NCBI GenBank assembly: GCA_019400425.1
Contig: JAFREE010000095.1
Coordinates: 1 to 64,000, forward strand
DNA from: Hymenochaete sp. R1
Lineage: Eukaryota > Basidiomycota > Agaricomycetes > Hymenochaetales > Hymenochaetaceae
Length of the DNA stretch: 64,000 nucleotides
Direction of reading: 5' to 3'
Below, one piece after another: positions 34,872 to 46,100 of the stretch. A program made the position numbers and the translations under genes. Under the pieces are notes generated by a model that did not search any database, was not told where the DNA came from, and saw only the letters and a program-made list of their open reading frames with translations. Position 1 is the stretch's first letter. The number at the start of each line of letters is the position of its first letter.

Positions 34872-37181
34872 TCAAATATTCTCCGGCGCGTACGCGTTCG
34901 TCTTCCCACTAAGCTCCGCCTGCCTTCTCAACGCTCCCGGCGCATCCATCTGATCCATCATGATCTCCACAAGCTGTATTTCCCCCGCACCCGCGAACCC
35001 CTCATCCCTCAACAGCCCATCCAGCTCGTCCTTTGTCTTCACCGTATACGACTTCCCCGTCTTCTCCACCCCCGCCTGCGCCTGGAACAGCTCCAACAGG
35101 CCCGTCCAGTTCCAATTCTGGATATCGTTGTACCGGCGCGTGCGGCCGTGCAAGTGGCGCTCGATCGTGTAGCCCGCGTTGTTGAGCACGAACAAGATCG
35201 GCTTGAGCCCGTGCCGGACCATGGACGAAATCTCCTGCACGGTGAGCTGGAGCGAGCCGTCCCCTACGAAAAGGATCGTACGTCCCAGGCCGAGGTCGCG
35301 CGCGGCGAGGGCGGCACCGAGCGTGGCGCCGACGGTCCAGCCGATGCTTCCCCAGAGGATTTGCGCGAGGAACTTGGTTTCGGGTGGGAGGGGCACCTCG
35401 AGCATCCCGAAGGCGCTTGTGCCGGTTTCGGCGAGGACGACGTCTCGCGAGCGGAGGAAGGCGCCGATGCGCGGCCAGAGCCAGTCGTGGGTGATTGTTG
35501 GGGAGGGGTCGGAGGGAAGGGGGAGGGTGAAGTGTGAGACGGGCTGGCGGAGGGCGATGGAGGAGAGGGGAGCGAGGCGGGATGTGAGAGAGGGGAGGAG
35601 GCGTTTCATGATAATGCCGGGGTAGACAGCATAGCGGACGCGAGTGTGGTCCGAGTGAAGCTGGAGGAGAGAAAATGTGAGTTGGGGATAAGGAAATTTG
35701 AAGGAAAGGTGCGACTGACCTCGATTGTACGGGATGTTGGGATGCTGTAGGTGAAGTTTCCGGTATTGAAATCGCTCTTCAAGCCTCCGATAGAGATGAT
35801 AAGCTTCGCATTCTCGATGTTCTCCTTGATCTCGGGATGTGTGAGCGTTCCGATATAAATCTTAGCGCATATAGTCAGTCATCTCAGTCCCAACTCTATA
35901 ACAACAAATACTTACACCTCCATATCTTTCATAGTCTTCATTCACGGCACCCTTACCCATCGGGGTAGAGTAAACAGGGAATCCAGTCTTCTTCGCGAAC
36001 TCCCTTGTCTCCTCGATAACATGATGCCTCACCGCGCATGCATCAACGAGCAACACGACGCTCCCCTCCGCCTTTTCGACAAGACTCACAATCTCGGACA
36101 ACACTTCCTCCTCCGTGTCTTTGTCGTTTTCGGGTGCGGTAAGGGCGAGCGGGTTGTTGGTGAGGCGGCCGGATGGGATCTTGGTGTAGACGAGATCGGT
36201 GGGGAGGGTTAGGTAGACGGGGCGAGCTGTGTTGACGCAGGCTGCCAAAACGCGGTCGATCTCGGCGGCGGCGTGTGCTGAGGACATGAGGTGGGCCTGA
36301 GTGACGGTGAACTGCTGCGCCGCTTTCTCATATGCGTCAAACCTATTAAAAAAATAGATATATTGTAGTTATCTGTGGTTAAAAAGCGATAAAAGGGATC
36401 ACACCTTCCATCGCCCAATGTATGGTGGAGCATGGGTTTGTTCTTGAGCTGTGCCGTGCTAGGGACACCAACAATATGGAGAATGGGAACATGTTCCGAA
36501 AAGGCTGGTAGTTTCGGGTTAGATTTAGACATAGTCATGCAATGCGCATGCACACACCTCCTGCAAGTCCGTTGATAGCACTGAGCTCGCCCACACCGAA
36601 GCTTTTTTAAGTCGGGTTAGATCAACGCTTCTAAAAATTCAAAGATATCCATACGTTGTAAGCAAGACACCGATACTCTTTGAATGCACCCGAGCGTAGC
36701 CATCGGCGCCGTAAGAAGCGTTCAGTTCATTGCTTGGGTCTCGAGTGTTAGCTCATCCGCGTGGCTATAGACTTATTGGAGGCCTTACCAGTTTCCAACC
36801 CATTCGATGGATTTATTATCTTCGACAAGGTCCTAGTGGCTGCTTTTAGTTCCGGAAGCAACGAGCGATATGAGATAGGATAGCATACGAGGAAGCCTGT
36901 GGACATCCAGATTGGCATGAGCATACGAGAGCGAGTGTTTTGACTGATGTAGCTCACCGAGGTTAAAGTCACCTGGGACACCAAACATTTGCTGAAAGAG
37001 ATCATGATGTCAGATATCAGAGTACCGAGGTAGGCAGATGACTGACAGTGACGCCAAGCTGTTCGAGACGCTGGAGGAGATATTGACCAAGGTAGATGGG
37101 CTCGCCGGCGTTTGCACCGACTGCCTCTTGTTGGAGAGCGTTGACCTCCTGCTTGAGGCGAGATACTTCTTCAGTAGCCAT
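34872..37181 (-). CDS. PDC1: Pyruvate decarboxylase
   Basis: Ten exons (37181-37047, 36991-36958, 36896-36889, 36832-36789, 36732-36655, 36601-36558, 36504-36405, 36342-35916, 35860-35720, 35660-34872) give 599 residues. It is a cytosolic thiamine-diphosphate enzyme turning pyruvate into acetaldehyde and CO2 in ethanol fermentation. The sequence shows the TPP-activating glutamate block GNCNELNASYGADGYARV, the active-site histidines in MLHHTLGDGRFDAY, and the TPP/Mg motif GDGSLQLTVQE...NNAGYTIE. The first 25 residues are a charged extension before the canonical LGQYLLQRL start. Exon 3 is only 8 nt (coding the GFL region), but removing it breaks both frame and family alignment, so it is real. 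PDC versus related indolepyruvate decarboxylases is not fully separable by eye. Confidence 0.93.
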
Positions 37182-37657
37182 TGAGGTCGTAGATTGTATG
37201 AAATGAGAATCTGAGATGGAGAAAGAAGAGAAAGAAGAGAGGGTTCATCGAGTGAGTTGTGTTTATATGCGCGCGTCCAGGCTGAGGCTCAGACTCCGCC
37301 TCCGTTTGCTCTTCGTCGGCGACGTGCTCACCGAATAGCCGTTCCGTTCGACTCCGAGGCCGACGACTGGCACGGTCACACACGCTCAACAACTCACCGG
37401 CGAGCAACGTCTTCATCGGAGTCGGAGTAACCAAAATTACACTCAATTAACACGAGTGAAACGGTCATTTCGCAACTCGGGTAGGGTACTCTGCAGTGGG
37501 TTTCGAACAAGTCAGTCAAGCGACGAAACGGACACCAGGTCTATCAACCTCGTCAATACACGCTGTCCAGACGTAGCCGATGTTCATTTCTGCAAAAGAA
37601 AAGTGACATGGAAGTTAAAAAGTAGAGAAGAAACAAAATTAATCGCAGTAAAACCAT
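37182..37657. other. Upstream region of pyruvate decarboxylase, no gene seen
   Basis: This is the promoter side of the minus-strand PDC gene, with a pyrimidine-poor leader next to the start. There is nothing else until the tRNA terminator. Confidence 0.5.
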
Positions 37658-37662
37658 AAAAA
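37658..37662 (-). terminator. Pol III terminator of the tRNA
   Basis: Five T residues on the minus strand follow directly after the tRNA discriminator base. Confidence 0.75.
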
Positions 37663-37735
37663 TGGATAACAGGCGATTCGAACACCTGACCTTTCGCATG
37701 CGAAGCGAACGCTCTACCAACTGAGCTAGATACCC
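37663..37735 (-). tRNA. tRNA-Ala (anticodon CGC)
   Basis: A 73-nt cloverleaf folds on the minus strand. It has acceptor GGGTATC paired with GTTATCC (one T-T mismatch at the sixth pair), D-arm GCTC/GAGC, anticodon stem TTCGC/GCGAA with loop TTCGCAT, a five-base variable loop, and T-arm AGGTG-TTCGAAT-CGCCT. The anticodon CGC reads GCG alanine codons. The third acceptor pair is G-U, the alanine identity determinant, which supports the call. There is no intron. It sits between the PDC promoter and FEN1. Confidence 0.93.
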
Positions 37736-37862
37736 AACACCAGTTTTACATAATATTTATGATACAATCCTGTTTACTACACGTGACGTCACAGTCACTT
37801 CCTCTGAGTCGCGTCAACTCCTAGCTTACTTCGCGTCTCTCAAGCTCGTCCACGTTCCAACG

Positions 37863-39617
37863 ATGGGTATCAAGGGTCTCACCGCTCTCATCTCAGAACA
37901 CGCTCCAAAGGCAATCCAAGTAAGCCTTTTCTTTACTTATTCTTTGGTGTAACGCTTTCCGACTCAGCTTGCAAGGAACATGACATTAAAACCCTTTTCG
38001 GCCGCAAGGTCGCCATCGACGCATCCATGTCCATCTACCAGTTCCTAATCGCAGTCCGTCAGAAAGATGGTGAAATGCTCACGAATGAGTCGGGTGAAAC
38101 CACGAGTCATCTTATGGGCTTCTTCTATCGAACGATACGCATCGTTGAAAATGGGATAAAGCCAGCATATGTATTCGATGGGAAACCACCAGAGCTCAAG
38201 TCGGGTGTGGTGCGTAGCTCTTTTCTAGGGTCTTTTAATACTTATATAACTATCTGGTATAGCTGGCGAAACGTTTCGAAAAGCGCGAAGAGGCGAAAGA
38301 AGAAGGGGAAGAAGCAAAAGAGACGGGCACAACGGAGGACATGGATCGTTTCAGCCGGCGTCAAGTCAAGGTCACCCGAGAACATAATGAAGAGTGTCGG
38401 AGACTGTTAAGGCTGATGGGCATTCCTGTTGTCATCGTGCGTATCTTTTTTCTTCACTTTGTTCGACTGTCATTTATCTTATACTCCAGGCACCTTCAGA
38501 AGCTGAAGCACAATGTGCTGAGCTCGCTCGAGGGGGCAAGGTTAGCATTTTCTTTTCTCATTGCACCAATTTTTGCTGAAGTAATGCATCGTGTAGGTAT
38601 ATGCCGCCGGTTCGGAAGACATGGACACCCTCACCTTCAACGCTCCCATTCTCTACCGCCATCTCACATTCTCCGAGGCCAAAAAGGCGCCCATCAGCGA
38701 AATTAACCTACAAAAAGCTTTAGAAGGGTTCGAAATGGATATGCCACAAGTAATGGCTTCGTTGGTTCTTTTAAGTCGCGTGTAAGCTGCTAACATCGTA
38801 CTTGACCCAGTTCATTGAGCTCTGTATATTGCTTGGATGCGATTACCTCGAACCTATAAAAGGCGTCGGGCCCAAGTCGGCCCTTAAGCTTCTCCGCGAA
38901 CATGGTGACCTTGGCTCCGTCGTTGCTCACCTCCGAGAAAAGTACGTCGACCCCATCCACGGTCTCCTTATTCCTAATCCTTGAAAACTCCGCACCTTAA
39001 TTAGAATGGCCTCAAAGGACGAAACTGCAGCCGACGACGAAGAAGGGGGAGGGGGAGGGAAGAAGAAACGGGGTGGAGTGCAAGTACCTGAGGAATGGCC
39101 CTGGGAAGAGGCGAAGAAACTCTTCTTGAAACCGGATGTCCTACCCGCAGATGAAGTTGAGCTTGATTGGCGCGCACCGGACGTAGACGGTCTCGTCAAA
39201 TTTCTCGTCTCAGAGAAAGGGTTCAAGTACGTCCCATCTTTTCGTTATGTCTAGCCTTCGTCTGGCTCACAGGCGGGGGATTGTTTTTTTCTTCTTTGTC
39301 GTCGTCGTTGTCATCAGCGAGGAACGTGTCCGCAAGGGTGCAGAAAAGCTCGCGAAGTTCTTGAATGCGAAGCAGCAAGGGCGGCTCGACGGTTTCTTCA
39401 CAGTGCAGCAAAAGACATCGCCCGAGAAAGGCGGTAAGAACGCTTCTTCCAAGAAAAATGTTGCAGCGAAGGGGAAGGACAAGAAAGGCGGGGAGAAGAG
39501 GAAGGTTCGATATCGCTTTTCTATACTGTTACGTTCAGATGATCACTGAAACTTCCAAATTTGACTATACAGGCTGATGACGAAAAATCCTCGAGCAAGA
39601 AAAAGAAAGCAAAATAG
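37863..39617 (+). CDS. FEN1: Flap endonuclease 1
   Basis: Nine exons join in frame to 417 residues; introns are 37920-37975, 38210-38262, 38437-38489, 38541-38596, 38750-38810, 38942-39004, 39227-39317 and 39505-39572. The nuclease removes 5' flaps during Okazaki-fragment maturation and long-patch repair (yeast Rad27). It starts with the invariant MGIKGL. The metal-binding acids lie in [41 protein letters not shown] and [13 protein letters not shown], the last also being the helix-hairpin-helix that binds DNA. The PCNA-interacting box QGRLDGFF is near residue 360, followed by a lysine-rich nuclear tail. Every catalytic element is intact. The last intron has a weaker GTTCGA donor. Confidence 0.95.
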
Positions 39618-40532
39618 ATGTAGAGACAGGCCAACGGATGTACGATCTGATGCGACCATACCGACTGTTCATGATTGGCTTTCTTGTTGCTTATTTTTTA
39701 CCAGTTTTGTTCCACTTGTATATGTATGCTTTGGTATAATGATGTCCCAATTCTTGTACTTTCTTGTGCACATGCCTTGAAGAAGCAAATATTGTTCTAC
39801 TCTTGGATTTATATTGGGGTATAGACACATTTGTGGCGCGTTCAGTATTCTCGGATCCTCGTCCTCGTGAAAGAGAGCTGTTTCGTGGTCTCGATGCCAC
39901 GTCTTGCCACGGTCGCAGTAGACTGCTGAGGAGTGGATGCTGGTGCAGATTCCAGGATACCATCTACGTCAGCCAGTGCATCCTTCTTAGATCAAGAGTC
40001 TCGTTTAGCCTTAGGAGAAGCATATCCACCTTTCTTTCTACAGTCACCGTTGCCTGCCTCGGGAATAGAGTGTAAATGGGGCTCCTGCTTTGAAAGCTAC
40101 GGAATTGTGTTCCTCTTCTGCGAGAAAATCGATGAGAAGAAGGGAGTCTCGGCGGCTGTGGAAGGAAGATGATAAGATAAGATGAGAGATATCCGATGAC
40201 GATCTTTGATTGGTGGCAATGAAGTGCGCCCGATGTTCTCGGATTTCCACAAAGGGAAGCTGGTCGCAGCGCTCAAGCCATCCCTCTCATTCCGTTTCAC
40301 CATCACCATCCTTTTCCTCGTTCCGATGAAGTATTCATACCACCACTCAATTACACCGCACTTTGACCGCGAAAGCGTGCAAACTGTCGGATAGGCGGAT
40401 GGAATGGAGACTCATAACACTCTCTGCCGATTGTACAGGAACGTCAGCGCCCAAAGCCATTTCCAATATCAACAAGTATTCAGTTTGCTCGCGAATAACG
40501 CCCATTCACGACGTCTCTTACCTCCTCCTCTC
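39618..40532. other. Intergenic, no gene seen
   Basis: This is the 3' flank of FEN1 and the upstream region of the next plus-strand gene. An upstream in-frame ATG at 40404 would add 43 residues to that gene, but the extension looks non-coding. Confidence 0.5.
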
Positions 40533-42241
40533 ATGTCTGTCTCCTCCGACGCCAAACCATCTTCATCTGGCTACGTTTTTTCGAATCACCACCTCCAAGC
40601 CGCCGACAGCGAATTTCTGCGCCTCAAAATTCTGCTTGAGGAGGTAGAGGCTCGAGCGAAAGAGGCAGAAAGGCAGAAAATCTCTGCAACCGCACGAGCC
40701 AATGCTGCCGATGAGAGAGCCAATGCCGCAGACATGCAGGCCAGCGCTGCGGAGGAGTATTTACAGTCGGCTCGGACTCGTATAAAAGTAGCTGAAAAGC
40801 GGGCGAAGGTAGCGGAGGATCGGGTCGCAGGGACGGGCGGGTTGGAAATCGATGTCGTGGTCAGTCCTCTAAAAATCATCCGCCTTGATGTGTATGTTGT
40901 TGACTTTGTCCTCAAGTCCGGACCTGAGGACAAGTGCGATTTACAAAATGAGCAATACCAGCGGCGTACCCTTACTCCAGCAGTAGAATGCCAGAGCATT
41001 CGCGGAACGCGCGACTCAGAGGAAATAGACACACTGGCATCCGAGAGATGGAGCCTTTACACAGAAAAAGCAAAGCATAAAGATGTATGTCCCAGCCGTC
41101 GTTCTCATCCACAAATTTCTTACCCGCGTTTCAAATCTCTTTTAAAGACAAAGGAGAAGTTGGATATGGCGCTGAAACAATTAGAAGAGCTCCGTGAAGA
41201 AACGCGGGTCCTCCGGGACCAATACAGATCTTTAGATGCGGGGGTATGTACTGACGTTTCTCCACAATTGCATGAACCTGATACAAGGGTTTGGACATGA
41301 ATTTCCTGAATACAGACCTTTGATCCATTCGAGTACATTGATGGGATCCGTCTGACGGAAAGCGCGCGTAAAATTGGAGCATATCATCGTACAGGTCAGT
41401 TCAGTGTGAAAACAAGCAAAATTAGGGAATTCATGAAAGTAATTATTTTTCCTATGCTAAATTCTGGGAGGATGGGAGGCTGATGGTATCTGCATTTTAG
41501 GAGGAGCTTCCCAAGTTGGGGTACGTATCCGAAAGAATTGTTGATTTTGCTGTTCTCAAAGTTCAGTGCTTCCTCAGTATACCCGAAACTCTTTGCATAT
41601 TGGAAGACTTTCATCAGTTTTTCAAGCGCGACGAGATGCAACACGATTTTGTCATTAAGCCGACGTACCACTTGACTAGGACTGGTCGCGGTCATTCGTT
41701 GCAATATGTCTGGGAGAGATCCAAACAAGCTCCATACCAACAAGTCACGCCGCAAGGGATTTTTCAGCTCATCCAAACTACGTCCGATCCAAGAAGTGCA
41801 AGATACCGTGGGAGGTTCAAAAGCTACGAGATTAGTCGGCGTGTTTGCTCGTCTGCGCATGAACGGGTTCGTCAAAAGGTGCGTCAGCGAAGCATTCGAA
41901 TGCCAATTACCGATCGGCACTTACTATATGTTAAGGGTTACTATTTGGTTCGTCATACTGTAAAGATTACAATCAACGACATAGGCATGTCGAATAGGGC
42001 TGTTGACATGCTGGAGAACACAGTAGGAGCTCTGTACAAACACGGTCTTCTTCCAGTGACTTTTGTCGTCTACGAAAAAGTAGGCTACGACGAGGAGTTC
42101 GAATCTTTGCTTGTCTCCTTCTTGCAAAAGCAGCTGGACACCAATGGCGAAGCCCAGACACGGAAGGATGGTGAGGAGCCACCGAGTAAGAAGGCTAGAA
42201 CAGAGGGTTCGTCCGAAGTCACCGAGATAATACATGTATAA
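40533..42241 (+). CDS. Coiled-coil protein with DUF6697-like C-terminal domain (family member A)
   Basis: Five exons (40533-40859, 40917-41084, 41148-41243, 41316-41438, 41501-42241) give 484 residues. The N-terminal third is a coiled coil starting EFLRLKILLEEVEARAKEAE and rich in alanine heptads. A second coil (KEKLDMALKQLEELREE) leads to the linker FDPFEYIDGIRLTES, then a folded domain with GIFQLIQT...RYRGRFKSYEI and MLENTVGALYKHGLLPV...YEKVGYDEEFE. The tail is basic (PPSKKARTE). The minus-strand gene at 48946-50534 shares this order and several blocks. The first two introns are multiples of three with no stop, so retention would keep the frame. The last exon may hide another intron. Function unknown; the tail suggests the nucleus. 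Confidence 0.65.
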
Positions 42242-43129
42242 CCATCGTACGAGAGATTTTGAACGAGGACGCCAGAGCTGCCACAATTCAACATCTTATA
42301 TACATGTATAGCACACATATTCCTCTTTATTTTTTTTACCTCCCGCCACTTTGTAAATGTCCCTCGTGCAAGGTCATGCACCAGACAAAATATTACCCTT
42401 GTCAGGGAGGCCTATGGGTGCCTCATTGGTACACAGTACTTCTCATCACTCAGCCAAGCGTAGCAAAAGAAAAAAAAGGAAGGAGGTTCATCACAAATAA
42501 TCGTCATATCTTCTTTACACCGACGTGGACATTCTAACTACAGAGAGAGCATCAGCGGGCGAAAAGTAAGAAAGAAAAAGGGGCGTTAGGAAAGGGAGGT
42601 CGTCGTAACGGGTAGCGTGTGGTTGCGTCAAAGCGTCACTCGTGAACAAAGCAACGTGATGCAAAAAAAAAGTCAGGAAGGGGTGAAGGGGGGCAGAATA
42701 CATCCGAATGCACAGCGAGATGAAGGTAAAGGAGATGGAGAGCGGGGATCGAAAATGGGAGTGGGAGAGGAAACGGATCGTGCACGGCATAGCAAAAAGA
42801 AACGGTAAACGTGATACCAGGAGACAGAGTCATGAGAGCAAGTGCTAGCGAGGGACGATAGGAAGGCAAAGGAAGAAGAGAGAAGAAGAAGAAAAAGGAA
42901 AAGACTATCCAATGCAACGTGAGAGCCAGCAGAATCAATGCACGAAATAGATAATACAGACATGACCTCAGAAAGTCCGAGGCCGCAAAATATATCAGAG
43001 GCGAGAAATGGGCTGAGAGTTCGAAGAAGTCAAAGGTTGAAGGCAAGGCAGGGCAAGCGAGCCGGATAAAGAATAGGAAAAGAAGAAGAGAAGAGAAGAG
43101 AAAATAATACGACCAGAATAAAAAAGAAT
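42242..43129. other. Convergent intergenic region with long purine-rich tract
   Basis: No gene is seen. From about 42540 to 43110 the plus strand is strongly purine-rich (runs of GAAGAA, GGAAAG), so the 3' untranslated region of the minus-strand kinase would be pyrimidine-rich. Confidence 0.5.
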
Positions 43130-46100
43130 CTACACCGCAACCCTCGACTGTCGCCTTACGACACTCTTACCCGTCACAATCGCCTTAAACGCCTTCCTCA
43201 CCACATTCACACTCTTGCTCGCATCCTCACGGAACGAAGCACTATGACTCATCGACAACGACGAGAAGAAGCCTCCCAAGTCCTCCCCGCTCGCCGACCG
43301 GTTCATCAGGTCCTCACTCCCGGTGACGCCGTGCCGGATTGTCGGCGGGCGGGGTTGGCGCGAACCGAAGAGGCGGCTTGGTTTCTTCTGTGCGGACGAA
43401 GGGGGATGGAGTTGGTTTGATGAGGTCGCGGAGCCTGGGCGGGCAGGAGTGGTAGACGGAGACGCTGGTTGAGAGGAGTCGAGGGTGTTCCCTCCGCGTG
43501 GAGGACGTTTGATGCTGGAGGTTACGGAGATGAAGCGGTCGTACACCCCCTCGGTTTGTCCACGCTGCGGTGAAGCGTTGAGGAGAGGAGAGGAGCTCGA
43601 CTCTCGCAGAACGTTCGATGCGGCGGGGCTTTTGAGGGGTGTCAGCGACGAAGAAAGACGGGCAGCTTGTGGGGGATGGGGAGTTGTTGCTGAGGCAGGT
43701 TCTGGGAGATCATCTGCATCAGCCGATGAGCCTCTTCGTGCGATGAACACACTCCGGTCGAGGATCTCGTTGAGCTTCGGAGGTGGCTTGTTCTCTTCTC
43801 TCTCGAGCTCCCTCCGTAACTGACTGAACGACGTGATCGGCTTCAACATACTCGCCAGATTCCCCGCAGAACGTGCCTTTTCCCTTCGTTTCGACGGCGT
43901 CCCTTCCACTGAATCAACCGGTGACAGCTGCGACGACAATCCAGTTATGGCGGAGACGGTTGCTCGCCTTGATTTACCAGGACTCGTCGGAGTGAGTTCA
44001 CGGACACTGATTTTCGGAAGAGATTCAAGCGCAGTGTTGATTGGTAACTTCTGCGGTTTTCCGATAGGCGTGGAAGGCGTTATTGGCGAATCATAGACTT
44101 TTTCGCCGTCGAAGAAGATTTTATCGACAGGCATGATCTTACGCGGCGCCCTCGAAGGACGTGCACCACGGACCGGAGCAGGATGGGGCATAGGTCGAGA
44201 AGGAAGAGGATGGACCGGAGAGACACTGGACGAGGCAAAGTTCTCCTTCGCCTCCTTGACGACCTCTTTATAACGGCGAAAAATAAGCAAGGCTTATTAT
44301 TGGAGAATAAGGATAAAAATGAAGCGTACGTTCGACACCTTTAACCCAGAGCTGCAATCGGTCAGCCTTGCTTTCTGCCGTTGCGCGATCACTGTTCAGA
44401 GCCTTGCGGGGATCAGGAAGTGAGGATTTCGCTATTTAAAAAAAAGTAGTACGGTGAGATGAGCTCCAGTGAATACCCTTATCGAACTAGATCATTACCT
44501 TCGCGCATAAATGATTGCTTGTCCCATGATTCCCTGCGGGACATATGCACTTCGAGGTCGGCAGAAGCGTGTTTCGACTTCTTGGATGTAGAGCCGCCGA
44601 ACGAGGACTTGTACAACCGGATTCCCTTGTCTGCCCAACCCGTCAATTGATCTCACTCCCTCACTAAATCATCACCATTCATCACTCACCGATAGAAAGC
44701 CGGAAGCCGCCCTTAGACCTTGTCGGGCTGGGTTCGCGCCGGATACGCGCAAGCATCTCCAGAGGAAGGGACTTGACTTCCTCAACGATCACATCATCAC
44801 CCACGATAGGCGTCCGATCCACAAGCGTATTGTTCCTGCAGTCCGTCATGAGCGTGAAGCTCGACGACGCGGCCTTGGGTCCCCTCTCGAACGTCCGGCT
44901 GGGCATGTGCTTGGACCTGTTGTCGACTTTCGTAGAGGAGGACATGTCGCCTATGGAGCGATTTGAGGTGCTGCTGGTCATGAGGGCTGTTGACGTCGAG
45001 GGTTTGGGGGCGAGAGTGATAGAGGTCGAGGCTTCGTGGATAATGTCGTCAACTACGGCCCCATCCACGTCTGCGGCAGACCTGGCTGGGGCTTGAACTT
45101 TCTCGTCTTCAAGCTCTTCTAGATTAATCTTTTTAGGCTCGTCCGCATCCGCAGCGTTCTCCGTGTCCTCCTTAACCTCGTCAGGCGTAGCCTCGTCTCC
45201 AAACAGATCGTCATCGTCGTCGTCCTCCAACAAGAACCGGCTCCGTTCCATCTGCTTCAGCCTCTCAAACGCCTTCACGCGATCATAACTCCCACTCCCA
45301 AACTTCCTCGCCACCGCCTTCTCGCCCGCAATCACCTTTGCCGTCGGTGACGTCGGACTCGTAGGCGACGACGCATACACGTCCGAGTGAGCCGTGTTGT
45401 TCGTGCGGGTCGTCGAGTCCCCTAGCACGTTCTTACCGGCCCGCCTCGACTGCGGGGTTTTCGGCTCTCTGCCCTTCTGCGGAGAGGGGATGAAGACGGG
45501 AACGGGCTTGCGCGATACCGAAGGGCGGACTTTTGAGACCGCTTCGCGAATCGCGTAGTGCGGAGGGGGAAGAGCGTTTTCTTTGTCGTTGCTTGCGGCC
45601 GTTCGGGGAGTCATTGGGGAGCCTTCGATAGTCGGGAGTCCGTACGGATTGGGTCTACGGGACGGGCGCGTTGAGGATCGAGGTTCTTTGTCTTGAAAAA
45701 TATACAAATGAATAAATAAACGGTAACCTAAATTTAGATTACAAGGTTGACTTACTTTCAGCTAATGGCGATTTCCTAGTGTTGAGTGATCTCGTCTTTT
45801 CCTTGTTCTCTTTATTAACAGAAAAGGGCCGAGGAGGGATGTCTGGCTTCCTGGACTTTGTAGGGGTCTTCCCGGGAGGAGACGACATGGTCATCAGCTT
45901 CTCGTTGAGCAAGTCTAAATCCATGTCAACAGTCCAGTACTCGTCAGTCATGGCTTGCGATGCAGTGCATCGTTGGTCGGCCTCCGGAGAAATCATCCTC
46001 CGTAAGAGGCGTTCGATACCTCCCGACATCTTCCAATCGCCAATCCAATGACCCTTGAGCTGTAGAAATCGAATCAGTTGAACCACATATTTTCTATCCG

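Noticed and set aside
34812..35537. Plus-strand 241-codon open frame
   Set aside because: It is the antisense shadow of the last exon of pyruvate decarboxylase, whose frame carries TPP-binding motifs; GC-rich codon bias opens the opposite strand.
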